In this document: positions 38,139 through 52,790 of the stretch, one piece after another
Numbering within the stretch: the first letter of the stretch is position 1
How the letters are laid out: each line of letters starts with the position of its first letter
Assembly (NCBI GenBank): GCA_028023455.1
Contig: JAQFVV010006197.1
Coordinates: 15,809,254-15,873,253, forward strand
Length of the DNA: 64,000 nucleotides
Reading direction: 5' to 3'
Origin: Epiperipatus broadwayi
Taxonomy: Eukaryota; Onychophora; Udeonychophora; Euonychophora; Peripatidae
Notes under the pieces: generated by a model
Database searches by the model: none
Seen by the model: the letters and a program-made list of their open reading frames with translations, nothing else
Told to the model about the DNA's origin: nothing
Made by a program: the position numbers and the translations under genes

Positions 38139-38525
38139 TTGAAAAGGTTCTTTTTTTCAGCAGAGTTTTTTCCGATTTCGTGCGCAAATGCCCATTTACA
38201 TGCGAATCCATGTGAAAACTGTCAAATGTCATCTGCAAGTTGTCCAAACTGGTCAAAGCTGAGTGAATTGTCAGCCTGCCACACAAGTGGATGCACAATA
38301 TTGTGTTTTCCCACAAAGAGAAAATCTTGCAAACGTACCTATGTAGGTGTGCATAAGGGAAGTTGGTTTGAAGTCTCCAAAATCCCTTTACTTACAGCTT
38401 TGAGGCTTCCCTGTTATTTTATTTGCATGTTACTTTTGGCTGCTGTTTTTTATGCCCCCAAAATTGTGGTTTTTTTTTTTAGTTGTTTTGATTCACAACT
38501 TGTACAAAGTTTCATTTCTTCTTGA
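38139..38525 (+). pseudogene. Merlin-like transposase N-terminal fragment
   Basis: The 128-codon frame has a cysteine-rich start (CANAHLHANPCENC, then CHTSGC and KSCKRT) followed by KGSWFEVSKIPLLTALRLPCYF (38355-38420). The segment from KGSWFE to the aromatic helix is characteristic of ISXO2/IS1595-type transposases, in which a zinc-ribbon precedes a K-G-S-W/F-F-E-S-K-L motif. The catalytic DDE domain is not recognisable afterwards, where the frame becomes low-complexity. It would be inactive. Its lying inside matching inverted termini supports the call. Confidence 0.55.
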
Positions 38526-38879
38526 TTCAATAAATTATTTTATGGGGAAACTTGTTGTTTTTGTTGTTCACATGATTATATAGTTAATATTTGATAAGTT
38601 TTATTAACAGTTAAAGTAGATAATATTTTATTATACAAAAAAAAAAAAGTGTTTAAGAGTTTATTCAAAAGGCCCCACCAAAAAAAGGTAAAATAATAAT
38701 AAAGAACTGTGCAGTAACATAATAAAATGTTAAAAAAAAAGTCGATAATTAAAGGCCCAAAAAAATTAAGAAAGAACTTTTTGCTATCATATAAAGCTTT
38801 CTGTAGCATAAAGATTTGAAAAAAAAAAAGCCTCGTAATAAATTAACCAAAAAAATAAATAAAAATAAAAAGATGACAA

Positions 38880-39535
38880 TTCAAAATCAAAACAACCCTC
38901 TCCCCTCCACCCTCTAAAAAACCAAGTGTTGGTTTATTCAAAAGTACCGAATTGTTGAAGTCTTTCAGCAAATCAAAACATCAACCAAAAAAAAAGAAGA
39001 TAAGTTAAAAGCAAACAACCAACCCCCTCTCTCCACCATCTAAAAACAACAAAGTGTTTGTTAACCTATTTTTGTGTAAACAAACCGACTGAGCGTTAAA
39101 CGATAATTTAAAAGCAAATCAACACCCCTACACTATCTAAAAACAAAGTGTTTGTTTCTTAAAAAAACGAACCAAAAAAAAAACCATGTGAAAAAAAATT
39201 TTGGTTTACTGTAAGCAATATTATGTAAAGAAACCTACAGACAGTTAGTCATTACTTTACAAACAAACCAACACCCCTAGACCATCAAAAAACAAAAAAA
39301 CCCGGGTAGAATATTAAAAACCAAAAAAACCCAGGTGTAATAAAAAAAAATTTTGGTAGTTTACCATCACCGACGAAAAAAAATTAAAAACCAGTTGGAA
39401 AAAAAAAATCTTTTACTGTAATATTATGTAATAAAAAAAAAAACTTTGGTGGTTTACCGTCACCAATGAAAAAATAAAAACTGGTTGAAAAAAAATTTTT
39501 TTACCGTAATATTATGTAAACAAACAGACAGCCCG
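38880..39535. repeat. Degenerate internal repeats of the Merlin-like element
   Basis: A roughly 100-140 bp unit recurs: a CCCCT-CACCATCTAAAAAC-AAAGTGTTTGTTT type block at about 38895, 39020, 39120 and 39265, then GTTTACCGTCACC..TGAAAAA at 39360 and 39445. C-rich and A-rich strands alternate strongly. Subterminal repeats of this kind often bind transposase, but that role is inference. Confidence 0.6.
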
Positions 39536-39621
39536 TGAATTGGTATATTGATGTAAATTGGGTGAAAAAGAGCATCATCAGATGGTAGGGTTCAGTATTC
39601 ATACTATTACCAAAAAAAAAA

Positions 39622-41885
39622 CTGACAAAAATGCAAAATGCACTTTACAAAACAATGTGTTATGTGGCCCTATAATTTTACATGGTGATGCCATTTGGAA
39701 AATTGATACAGAAGGGTTTCTGCAAGAAGTATATAACAGGTGAAGGACATACTACACCAGGCATGCAAACCAAAGAACAATGTCAGTTAGTTTTGGATCC
39801 CTCCATATATTTTTTTAATATATATATATATATTAATCTGCTATTTTTACATGATAATAATTCAGCAATATCATATCATTATAACTATCAATGTTTCTGT
39901 AAACTTAAACAAATATTAAATGTAAATATTATTAATAAGTGTAAAAAGATACTGTTGGGCCACAAATTATGCTATATTTTATTTCAAGCCCCTTTATGTA
40001 ATAGCTCATATTTTGTTTATAAACATTGATTAGAATAAAATATGTATTGCTTAGTGAACTGCAAGTATTATTCAACATGCAGGCACATTTTTATATGTAT
40101 AGTATACATATATAAATTAATATTATAGTACAAACATTTTTTTTAAAATACTAATAATATAGTTATTAATAATAAATTGATGGGACACATTTATATAAAT
40201 TTTACTGAGTGTGTGTTTACTTATCCATTCTATGAAAAAATAAAAAAAACTTATTATATAGTATTTTTTAAATGGTTGACCTTCATTGAAATGAAATATT
40301 TTATGGGCAATATTCTTTTTTTCAATAACTTTTTCCATTTATAATAACATAATAGACTAGTTTCTTTATTAAGAAATTATGGTCTCTCTAATTATTTTAA
40401 TGTTTTTAAGTCATTATTAACATCTACAATATTGTAAAACTGTTAACATTACTCTTAGAAAATAATTTATTATGTGAAATACTGCACACCAAATTCTTAC
40501 AGGTTAATAAAGAATAAAATGTATGTGCTTTCAAAATAAATCAAATAAATTTTATTAATGAACATGATCACTTGTAATGCTCCAAGATTGAAAATGGCTG
40601 CTGGCATAATTTCAAATTTATTTACAAATTGTATTTTTATAAATGTTATCATGAATGATATTTACAAATGAAAATGGCTTCTTGACCAATGCAAAATGTA
40701 TTAAATTTGAAAATTTTAATGTTTTTTTTTTTTGTTTATTTATTTACATTTTTGTTTGGGTGTGTATATTTTTTTGATTGCGTATAAATGAAGTCGTGTA
40801 CTTTGATACAGTATAGGTCATGTTTTTCACTATGTTTTAAAAAATTCAACAATTTCAACAAAATTATGAGGCTTTTTATATTTTTTCACAACCGATTATT
40901 ATTTAAGCAATAATTTTTATTTAATTATGGATATGGAACATAAAAACTTTTCTAAGTAAATGGATGTAAAGTGAATAAAAAAACATCTTCATATTCTCAA
41001 AGTAAAATACTTTAAGATTGGCCTATATAATTAAATTTAGGTCCAAAAGATTGCTCTTTACCTTTTCAAAACTCTCTACCTTGTGCTTTGGTTTGAGAGT
41101 ATCCTTAGTATTCAACAAGACATTGTTGAGCTATTATAACAAACATTACAGTGCATATGCTTAGAGTGTAAATCCATTTTGTTTACATTTCAAGTAAATA
41201 TTAGTAAATTTAAGTGTGACTACCATTTTTCCATTTTGTCATTGGATTAAAATTAAAAACTTTAACTTCAATACTATGTAGCAAAATTGAGAACTTGACT
41301 ACAGATAGAGAACTGATTAAGGAAGAGGACAAAGATAAAAAAAAAACAACAACTCAGGTCTAAAAAAAAAAAATATAGATACCATTAAATTTGTAATAGG
41401 TTTTAAAAATGTTTCAGTGAATTAAAAAAAAAGACAAATTTAATAATCTGTAAATTTTTATCATATAATTTTTGATTTTTTAAAAATAATTATATAAAAT
41501 GTATATATAAACATTTCAAAATATATATGTATATTATATTTTTATAGTTACGACATTTTTTAAATCATGAAGATATATATATATATATTAAATCTACACC
41601 ATAAGTTAATATATTACATTTAACATTTATGTTTCCAGTGGTTTACGGGTATTTTAAAATCCTGGGAAATTTGTAAGTAAAGATAATTAGAGTAGAATGA
41701 AAATATATTGAAAGATGGTAAGAGTATTTTATTATTGAATTATTTTTGATCCTAAAAAATCATAATCCAGAAGGGTACAGTAACAATGTTTTGCATATTA
41801 AATATTTATTTTTATATCTATACAGAATATAAATTAAGAAATAATAATCAAATTTATCAATTAGTTTTTTTCTTCAATTTATTAA
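39622..41885. other. AT-rich DNA, no gene seen
   Basis: A 115-codon frame at 39682-40029 begins in the right flank of the Merlin-like element and has no recognisable motif. The rest is background. Confidence 0.5.
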
Positions 41886-41965
41886 ATAATAATAATAACA
41901 ACAACAATAATAATAATAACAACAACAATGTTGATGATGATGATGATAATAATAATAATAATAAT
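41886..41965. repeat. Compound AAT/AAC/GAT microsatellite
   Basis: AAT, AAC and GAT triplets give an apparent Asn/Asp homopolymer frame that should not be read as a protein. Confidence 0.95.
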
Positions 41966-42025
41966 GAAGTGACATTGTAATACTATGTAACTAAAAGGAT
42001 TAATAAAGTTTATTATTGTTGAAAC

Positions 42026-44994
<2,969 letters not shown>

Positions 44995-45169
44995 CTTTTA
45001 CTTGTTTAATATATGCAAAATCCTTGGCATCTGATAATTTCATTCTCTCAACCTTCATCAACAAATTTGTATAGCGTTGTTGGAATAGTCCCATAAAAAT
45101 GACCAACAATAGCAATACAAAAATGCAGAGAATTTTTTTTATAAATTGAAAGTAACAACATCTTTTCAT
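44995..45169 (-). CDS. Candidate first coding exon of a type II membrane protein
   Basis: Starting at ATG 45169 (A at -3), the frame reads MKRCCYFQFIKK, a hydrophobic stretch ILCIFVLLLLVIFMGLF (about residues 13-29) and then a charged, helical-looking stem (FQQRYTNLLMKVERMKLSDA). It meets a consensus splice donor, AAAAG|GTAAGA, at 44995/44994. A short basic N-terminus, one signal-anchor helix and a luminal stem are typical of Golgi glycosyltransferases and sulfotransferases, but many other type II proteins look the same and no catalytic domain is in view. Hydrophobic frames arise easily in AT-rich DNA, so the splice site and non-AT-rich stem are the main support. Confidence 0.4.
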
Positions 45170-46429
45170 GATTATATAAATCGTGAGCTTGACTCATTTA
45201 AATTTAACTACATCGGCATTAATAAATATTCAATTATCACACATATTAAAACAATCTCGATCTAAAAAAGCACTTGCAAATTTCATAAGAAGGCGGTGAG
45301 GGGAGATCAAGCTTATGAATATGCACGGTCATTCACTTACACTATTTTTTTTTATTTCTTGCCGTCTTATTTACTTTTCCTATAAAATGATTTTTAAACG
45401 CGTTTCTAATATGCATAAATAATTGAAATTATTAAGGCTGAAATATTCATTTAATTTTTCCAACGAAATGGGACTAAAATGAAAAATAATGTATGATTCG
45501 CTCGTGTGTGATTTATGTATTTCTCCTTTTTAATAAATTGTGATACTAGTGTGAAGTCAAACTTTCGAAGTTTTGAAGATAGCTTTCGAATGTTAAGAAC
45601 TTTCTACCCGAAGATTAATGACACTTGATCGTTAATACCGCAATGCATATTCAATTTCTACAGACAAATTTTATTCTGTTTATCATAAATTTAGAGCTTC
45701 ATCATAAATTTTCATGAGTTGGCTAAAGCTATACCAAGCTTTTTGTATTGTCAAAATAAGAACATATCATAAAGACAAACTCACTCCCATAGTTTAATAC
45801 ATTTATTAATACATAAAGAGAAGGAAAATAAATAGTGCAATACCCAGTATCAAATATCAGTTGGTCGTAGTATAGCCTAGTTAATCTAACCTACTTCCAG
45901 ATAGAGAACTTTATTCACGCGATTTAGTACAGCAGCAGAAAGATGATCTCATAACATTAACGATACCCTGTACAGTTTAGTTCAATCATTAGAGTGGCGG
46001 ACTCAGAGTTAAAGATTCTTGTGTTTATTCGCAGTAGAATGGCACTTGATCTATCAACAATTTATTATTAATTGGTAATGCAAGAAAGGTCTCCGCCCCC
46101 CCCCTCCCTAAATCTGTATTTTCATACTTTCAACACTTACGACAAAAAGATAACGCTTGCCAGAAAATAAGTTCACGGAGACCATATAATGTCCGTTCAG
46201 GATCAATTTTTGAATAAAGTTTTAAAATTATTAGTGCTCGTAGCACAATTAAAAAAAAAATTATCATTAGATAAATTTATGATTATAATGAGTAATCCTA
46301 CACAAATATATAAAGACATTCTGCAATTACATACACTGACGTTAGTCGTTAAAACACAATTAATTTAAATCAATATACAATTATGTTAAATTCTTTAACT
46401 GAAGACAGGTGGAGTAACCAAACACCACA
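45170..46429. other. Mixed AT-rich DNA with a faint tRNA-like SINE remnant
   Basis: At 45976-46032 TTTAGTTCAATCATTAGAGTGG resembles an A box and TTGTGTTTATTCGC a B box at tRNA-like spacing, but the arms do not pair well. A C-run lies at about 46096-46105. If the exon at 44995-45169 is real, its promoter would lie in this interval on the minus strand; no TATA box is obvious. Confidence 0.35.
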
Positions 46430-47012
46430 TAAGTAAGCTGAATTAATAAAGAATAGGGAGTTGGAGAGATGAAGAACTAGTATGGAAAGTAAAAAGTTTG
46501 AATATATATAGAAGTAAACTGAATATTGGGTGCGAATTAATTTATGATAATAGCAAGGAAGATAGTTTACTGTTTAAGGCTCAAACGGGATCTTTAGCAA
46601 CAGGGGATTATGCACATAAATGGAAAAACGTGGGTGATTTAGTCTGCAAATTGTGTAAGGAAGGTATCAAAAATATTAGGCATCTGTTAATTGAATGCAA
46701 GTGCCTAAAAATAGAAAGAATACAAATAATAAAGTTGTGGAAGAATAAATATAAGGAAAGTGATTATACAGAAAGTGCGTTTTTGATTTTTATGCTGGGT
46801 TTGGGAAAATATAAAAAGGGATTTAGATATAAAAGCCATGGAGTTGACTAAGATTATGTTGTGGCAATGGGCTGGAGCAGGATATGAAAAAACTTAGGGT
46901 GGAGAATGGAAAGGGAAGGTAAAGCGGCTAACAGGTTTCTCTGGGCATAGTTGCTGAGAGATTCCAGACTCCGTATAAGGAGAAGTCACAGTGCATCACA
47001 TCGCATCACATC
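46430..47012 (+). mobile_element. 3' end of a non-LTR retrotransposon (LINE)
   Basis: The end of a LINE ORF2 is followed by a short 3' UTR and a repetitive tail, GCATCACATCGCATCACATC (46993-47012), instead of poly(A). Short tandem tails are known for CR1/RTE/I-type LINEs. The copy is 5'-truncated in the usual LINE manner. Confidence 0.65.
46498..46851 (+). pseudogene. LINE ORF2 C-terminal fragment (zinc-ribbon-like region)
   Basis: The 117-codon frame reads LLFKAQTGSLATGDYAHKWK, then a C-x2-C ... H-x4-C unit (VCKLCKEG...IRHLLIEC), then an E-R-I/W segment. This is the region downstream of reverse transcriptase in many Jockey/CR1/I-like LINEs, where LxFRxRTGS precedes CxxCxxxEExxxHxLxxC. The frame opens without reverse transcriptase upstream, so it is a truncated copy. 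The internal ATG at 46498 is not a true start. LINE clade cannot be fixed from this part. Confidence 0.7.
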
Positions 47013-48163
47013 AAGAAGAGTACAAGAAGTGGAAAATTTTATTGTTTAGATTTTTTCCGAAAAAGAATATGATAAAAGGATATTAAAATTGCAATGTAAC
47101 TTTTATTAAAAAGTAATAAAAGGAAGACGTAATCTATCGATATCGAAAATATTTTATTAAAATAGATCGGAAGAAAGTAATATTGCATTATAGTAGTATA
47201 AAAAGATATCAGAAAGAGCGAATAGGTAGATACATGATCATCTTCACATCAAAACAAACTTAATCAATCAAAAATTTTGGTATATAAAACGAAAAATAAA
47301 CGAACGATTTTTTGCTCGGGAGTTCATAAGAAATTCGAGCACCGGAAATGGCAGAGATGTAAAATTATACCTGAAAACTGTATTTAAAAATTTTCTGTTA
47401 CCACTAATTATTGTAGTCTTAAAAAAATAATCATGGTCGGGGGGGGGGCTCTAAATTTTTTATCTATTTTAGGTAAGTGATAAAACAAAGGGATTTTTTT
47501 ATTGCTTAGTTTAAATATACATAGGCAAAAATTAGCTGGCTAAAATAAACACTCTGTTTTCATAAATTACACGAATCAATATTTACATAATATATATTGT
47601 GCTAGTCGATTACAAAATAAACGCATTCCAAGAGCCGCTTATAAATGAATGTTGAAAGAGAAAGCATTTTAGGGGTTGACACTTATCAAGTAGTGAGGGT
47701 TTGGACACCTTTTCGTACTTGTTTTATCTTCTAGTTAAATTATTTGTTTAGCTATGGATTTTTTTTAGTCAGTTTAATTATTAATAAAATAACACAAAGG
47801 GACTTGTAAAAATTACAACAGAGTGATAGATTCATGAATGGTTTTATTAAGACATTCATTTCTATTACGTAGTCAGAGATTTGATAGTCATTACCTATGT
47901 GTTTCATGATTTGTTTGTCTACAACCTACATAGATTAGCAGCTGCTATGAAGCAGATAAGCACAATGTTATTATAATGCTGTCTTGAATTTGTTGATCAG
48001 ATTCCAGTTATGTCTAGGAAGATCAAATCTAAAAAATATTTGGAACGTGATAAGAATTCCCATTTTTCACACCATAATTTTTCAGTTGAAGAGTCTTAGT
48101 TGAATATTCAAAGAGGGAATCTTGATTTGAGATAAATCTTAGATGATGAAGCTATAACTTGAG
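47013..48163. other. AT-rich DNA, no gene seen
   Basis: A G-run lies at about 47439-47447. The stretch from about 47860 may contain decayed upstream reverse-transcriptase sequence of the next LINE, but only from 48164 is it recognisable. Confidence 0.45.
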
Positions 48164-48690
48164 CTTTTATTTAATATATTCATCCATAAACTTTCAAAAA
48201 CAGAATGCAAAAAATTCATCTATGCCAATAATATTATTGATTTGATTTCTCAAAAGATATCCTTTTCTGAATTAGAAAAATTAATAAGAATATTGCAGAC
48301 AATATGCATTTTTTTTATTATTAAAAACATAATTTGAACACAATCCTACTCCATTCTATTTAGGAGTAATTTTAAATTATAGTCTTTATTTGTCTCATTT
48401 ATCTAATATTAGACCAAAATTAATTTTTAGGAATAATCTCTGCAAAATTTCCGGACAGTACATAGATTGTGAGGTAAGCAATTTATGGACAGTTTTAACA
48501 CTAGCACATACAGTGGGTGAATATTTCTGGATACCCAATTAAATATTACTATGAGAAATATTACTGGCAAACTCAAGTCTACTTCTATCAGTGCTCATCT
48601 TATTTTTTTTTCACATATTTGTCTACCAGATACCAGAGAGAAATTCTCACAGAGAATAAAAAGCAGATGAGTCTTGCCTCTATTTAAAAA
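48164..48690 (+). pseudogene. LINE reverse transcriptase fragment, Jockey/CR1-like
   Basis: In broken frames the plus strand reads LLFNIFIHKLSK, KKFIYANNIIDLISQ (the YADD box, here YANN, so the catalytic Asp pair is lost), LEKLI.ILQTICIFF, YLGVILNYSLYLSHLSN, KLIFRNNLCKISG, LWTVLTLAHTVGEYFWIP and MRNITGKLKSTSISALI. These follow the order of the palm end and thumb of Jockey/CR1-type reverse transcriptases (LFN-YADD-YLGV-LD-HL ... A-YC-P-W ... RIITG-L-TP). Stops and frameshifts make it dead. It may or may not belong to the same element as the fragment at 46.5 kb, which lies upstream and so in the wrong order. Confidence 0.75.
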
Positions 48691-49195
48691 TTGCTTGATA
48701 CTCATTTACTAGAAAAAAAAAAAAAAAATCTAAAAAGATTATTAAGCTTTATTTGTTGTGGGGTTTTGATCCAAGTCATATGAATGACAGTTTAATGTAC
48801 TTTTATTATATTACAAGGTGCTTCAATATATATATATATTATTAAAAAAACTTCATGACATCACAAAGTTATTGCTCTATACATTTTAAACAATGATGAG
48901 AATCACGGACTAGAAAGGCTAAAAGTTTTATGATCAATTATTAATTGAGAAAAGTAAAAAAAAAATACTACAGAAGCATTTTCCTCATCCTGAAACTTTA
49001 GGTGTTCAAAGGTCATCTGCTTTCCAAAACAAGCGGTTATATTATTATTTTTATCTATGAATTGATTTATTACATTTTTAAACTACTGACATAAGGCTAA
49101 AATGTTATTGAATAGTGATAATCATGAAAGCAAATCCATGTCAACATATTAAAATACCCTCACAACATATGCATATAATCTTCAAATGTACATAT
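48691..49195. other. AT-rich DNA, possible LINE 3' remnant
   Basis: Continuation of the LINE is possible but not readable. No other feature seen. Confidence 0.4.
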
Positions 49196-49585
49196 CACAG
49201 AAATCACTAAACATCACATGATCACAATTTCTTATGCTTACATGTGGATAAACTCTATATACAGTAGTGCCAGCAGAGCAGGTGAGAGTAATCAATGGAT
49301 GCAATGGAAGCTAATGAGCTTGAACTGAAAATATTATTGTGTTTTTCATTTTGCCCTCAAAGCTTTATAGTTAGTTAACAAGGTAAAAGGTAGCTTCTGG
49401 AGAGTTGCATTAGATCCTAAGATCTAGGTTGCAGTGCTCTCAGATCCAAGACTCCTCACTGACAAAGTCACTAGCCATAAACTAGTCTGGGGATATTGGA
49501 TGAGTAGGCACTAGATAGGGATTTTATGCACAAGCATTCTGGCATCCATTGATTACTCTGGCTTGCACTGGTGGCATTGTATCAC
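49196..49585. repeat. Family A repeat, short inverted dimer
   Basis: The first 113 bases are one orientation (ATCACATGATCACAATTTCTTATGC to AATCAATGGATGC). At about 49309 the orientation flips and the family continues inverted (GCTAATGAGCTTG to the GCTTGCACTGG block). The sense-strand core is CTGACAA, so the hammerhead-like motif is damaged here. Confidence 0.8.
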
Positions 49586-50604
49586 AAAAATCCTCTACAA
49601 GTCAGATTTTTTTACTTATTTTTAATATTCTTATAGCTACATATAACTCTTGTTAATTTATTGATTTGTTAGAATGAAAACAACATGTAATAATATACAT
49701 TAAACATGCATGAAAAAGTTGAGAAAAAAAGTAATGTCAGATATTGATAATTTAAAAATCACATGACTTTTAAACAAGATAATTAAAAAAAAAAAGAACC
49801 AACATAAAGAGAGAATGGAAAATTTGTTTAAAAACTGAACAATTTTTTGATTTTAAAAAAAAAAGATAGATTGGGAGGGGGTGCGATTCTTTTCATTAAA
49901 AACTTAAAAAATATTTTCTAATTATATATTTTTTTGCTACAAATTTAATAAAAAAAGTAATATATTTTATTGTATTTATTCTATTTCAGTACCTGAGGCA
50001 GCTATTTCTTTGCCTTACTTATCAGATTGACTTTATATAGTAAAATGAGAGTTAATAAAGTGGTTTAATATCAACTATATGATTACCAACTCAAACACCA
50101 ACTTGATAATAACAATAACCTTCAAAATTTTTCATTTTTAACAGTAATGTATAAAAATACCAGATTATAAAATCAAATTAAATCCTATTTTACATTAGTA
50201 GTAAAATGATTTGACAATTTTAAATAATTACCAATAGGATAATAAAATTATGTTGAACAATTTATGTATGTATTTATTTACTAAGCATATATATCATAAT
50301 AAATATAAGTCTTCAAGTATAAATATATAGTAAATAACATATATGTAAAGTATAAAAACAACATGGAGTTGAAGTAATATCATGTTGTATTTGATAAGAA
50401 CATATTTATTATTCTTTAGTTAAATTTAAAATTTATATCTGGCTAGGAATGATATGACAATATTTAGCGCAATTAATGATTAAAAGTGATCATTAATGTA
50501 TTTATCTAAAATAGTTGCAAACTAAAATATTCAAGTGCAAGAAATTTGCCTCTTGTAGTTAAATTGTGTTAATTGTACAGGATAAACACATCATTTATTA
50601 AAAT
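49586..50604. other. AT-rich DNA, no gene seen
   Basis: No supported feature. Confidence 0.55.

Positions 50605-50662
<58 letters not shown>
50605..50662. repeat. (AC)n(AT)n dinucleotide microsatellite
   Basis: About eight AC units pass directly into a long AT run. Confidence 0.95.
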
Positions 50663-50665
<3 letters not shown>

Positions 50666-50837
50666 CTATTAATTAGTAAAATGTATACACATCAAGATTT
50701 TTTCATTGATTATTATAGAATATAGATAATCAGGTGCCCAAGCAATGTTTGAAGCAATGAATCTCTCAAACTATGCAGTTGCTCAATGTAAAATGAGATT
50801 TGCTGTCTTGATTCTAGTATTAATATATTTCTTTTGT

Positions 50838-51848
50838 TAACACAGGCAAAACTCTCCATACAGTAGTGCCACTCAATGTCATCCAGAGTAATCAATGGAT
50901 TCCAGAAGCATTGTTCATAAAATCCCCATCTAGTGCCACTCATCTGATATCCCCAGACTAGTTTTTGGCCTTCATCAGTGAGGAGCCTTGGGTCTGAGAT
51001 CACTCCACCTAGATCTTAGGATCTAATGCAACCCTCAAGCAGTCACCGTTTATCTCTACTTAACTACAAAACTATGAGAATAAAATTGAAAACACAATAA
51101 TACTTTCAATCTAAGCTCAATAGCTTATATAGTCATATGGGGCTGAACTCAGTTCAGTAGCCTTACATTTTTGGTGTCTTTGTCTCTTTAACAACCATAG
51201 CCACCACTACCCTATTAGGCAGGATTGGTGTTAAACCACTAAAAATCATATGATTATCATCTCTTATGCTTGCACATAACTGTTAATAACACAGGCAAAA
51301 CTCTCCATACAGTAGTGCCACTCAATGTCATCCAGAGTTAATAACAGTTATGTGCAAACATAAGAGATGGTGATCATGTGATGTTTAGTGGTTTAACACC
51401 AATGCTGCCTAATAGGATAGTGGTGGCTATAGTTTTTAAAGAGCCAAAGACACCAAATGTATGGGTACTGAACTGATTTCAGACCCATATGACTATTTAA
51501 GCTATTGAGCTTAGATTAAAAATATTATTGTGTTTTCAAATTTTGTTCTCATAGTTTTGTAGTTAAGTAGAGATAAAAGGTGGCTTCTGGAAGGTTGCAT
51601 TAGATCCTAAGATCTAGGTGCAGTGCTCTCAGACCTAAGACTCCTCACTGATGAAGGTCACAAGCCAGAAACTAGTCTAGGGATATTGGATGAGTAGGCC
51701 CTAGATGGGGGGTTTTCTGCACAAGCCTTTTGGCATCCATTAATTACTCTGGCTGGCACTGAGTGGCACTATTGTATGGAGAGTTTTACTTGTATTAATA
51801 ACAGTTATGTGCAAGTATAAGAGATGGTGATCATGTGATGTTTAGTAG
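50838..51848. repeat. Family A repeat, full inverted dimer
   Basis: CACAGGCAAAACTCTCCATAC at 50841 recurs at 51290 (449 bp monomer). About 47 bases into the second monomer the sequence flips at 51337/51338 and runs back in the inverse orientation to about 51848. The structure is thus one monomer plus a fragment, then an inverted monomer. A minus-strand frame at 50713-51003 is a chance frame through the repeat. Confidence 0.85.
51641..51684 (+). ncRNA. Hammerhead-like motif in family A (best copy)
   Basis: CTCCTCA (51641-51647) pairs with TAGGGA (51678-51683) as stem I with one mismatch; the TGGGGA found in sister copies pairs without it. The core CTGATGA is at 51648-51654. Stem II is GGT/GCC around CACAA, bounded by unpaired A on each side. 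GAAA is at 51668-51671. A self-complementary ACTAGT forms stem III and ends in U-C, giving the classic GUC cleavage triplet at 51675-51677. The unpaired As beside stem II depart from the consensus G-C pair, so activity is uncertain. Confidence 0.5.
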
Positions 51849-52790
51849 ATTTCTTTTGCCAGAAAAACTGAATATGATTTTAGGATTTTTTTTTTTTAGT
51901 TTTTGGAGGATTGTAAGTATTTGTTAATTATCTAGTTAAATGTTATTTTTTCATCTACTGATGTCTCAAAATAACTTTTCTATGTTTACCTACCAAGCTA
52001 AATAATGCAATTTATAATGATTTGCAGATGAGTATAATTCATTACTGATTTCTTTTTATACTCTCACACTTATTAGATGTGTTGATCAAGAATATTGACC
52101 AGCAAAAAAACATTTGTAATTTCAAATGTTTTTTGTGATAACAAAAATAAAAATTAATGAAGTTCATTACGTTGTTCTTTTATATAAATTATAATAGATA
52201 ATACAAAAATAATGTTCAACAGATATATATATATTGTGCCCTTTTCTATAGGTCAATGATAGTTATAAATGGTCAATTACTAAAAAATTTTAAAATTAAT
52301 ATTATATAGTATTTAAAATTATAGATTATATTAAGCAGTAAAATATTAATATGATATATTTAATAATAAATATTGTGATGGTGAGAATTGTATCTAATTC
52401 TATATTTTTCTAAATTGTTTTTCAAAATTTTATATAATTATTTTATATAATATAAGTAGCAAATTTATTAAGACAGATAAAAATAGACTAAACACCGGAA
52501 ATGACTACGTGACTGTCTGGAATATTCTATGTATAAGCACCGGTTTAAATTAATACTAATAATTAAAATATTTAAATAGTATATTATAGAAGTGGACGGA
52601 ATTGTCACACATCATAATAAAAATAAGTAGTATACACCTTTATTAATTATTATTTCAAAATTGTTTTAAAGGTAGTTAAATTGTAATAGATAATAATTGA
52701 TTTAAAAATAATAATGAGTTAACATTTAAGTCTATTACGTCATGATTTTAAAACTTTAGAAATTGTTTATAAATCCAAGTAGGGATTGAC
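51849..52790. other. AT-rich DNA, no gene seen
   Basis: No supported feature. CACCGG occurs near 52493 and 52539 but without a clear repeat structure. Confidence 0.5.

Larger units (their letters stand above)
37761..39611 (+). mobile_element. Merlin-like (IS1016/IS1595-related) DNA transposon, degenerate
   Basis: Inverted ends of about 80 bp match well: left AGTAATAGTATGAATACTGAA from 37761, right its inverse ending ...TACTATTACC at 39611, with ATCTGATG and ACATCAATATACCA conserved further in. The flanks are A-runs, 8 As plus T on the left and 9-10 As on the right, consistent with the 8-9 bp target duplications known for Merlin. A frame at 38139-38525 carries a Merlin-like motif. The right half holds degenerate internal repeats. 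The length of 1.85 kb is plausible for the family. The classification depends on the termini, flanks and one protein motif. Confidence 0.6.

Noticed and set aside
38101-38316. 71-codon minus-strand frame opposite the Merlin-like transposase
   Set aside because: It does not fit the mariner N-terminus, which is found separately at 37.7 kb. The plus-strand reading has a recognisable motif and matching element ends.
50713-51003. 96-codon minus-strand frame
   Set aside because: It lies almost wholly in the family A repeat, is not kept in other copies, and matches no protein family.
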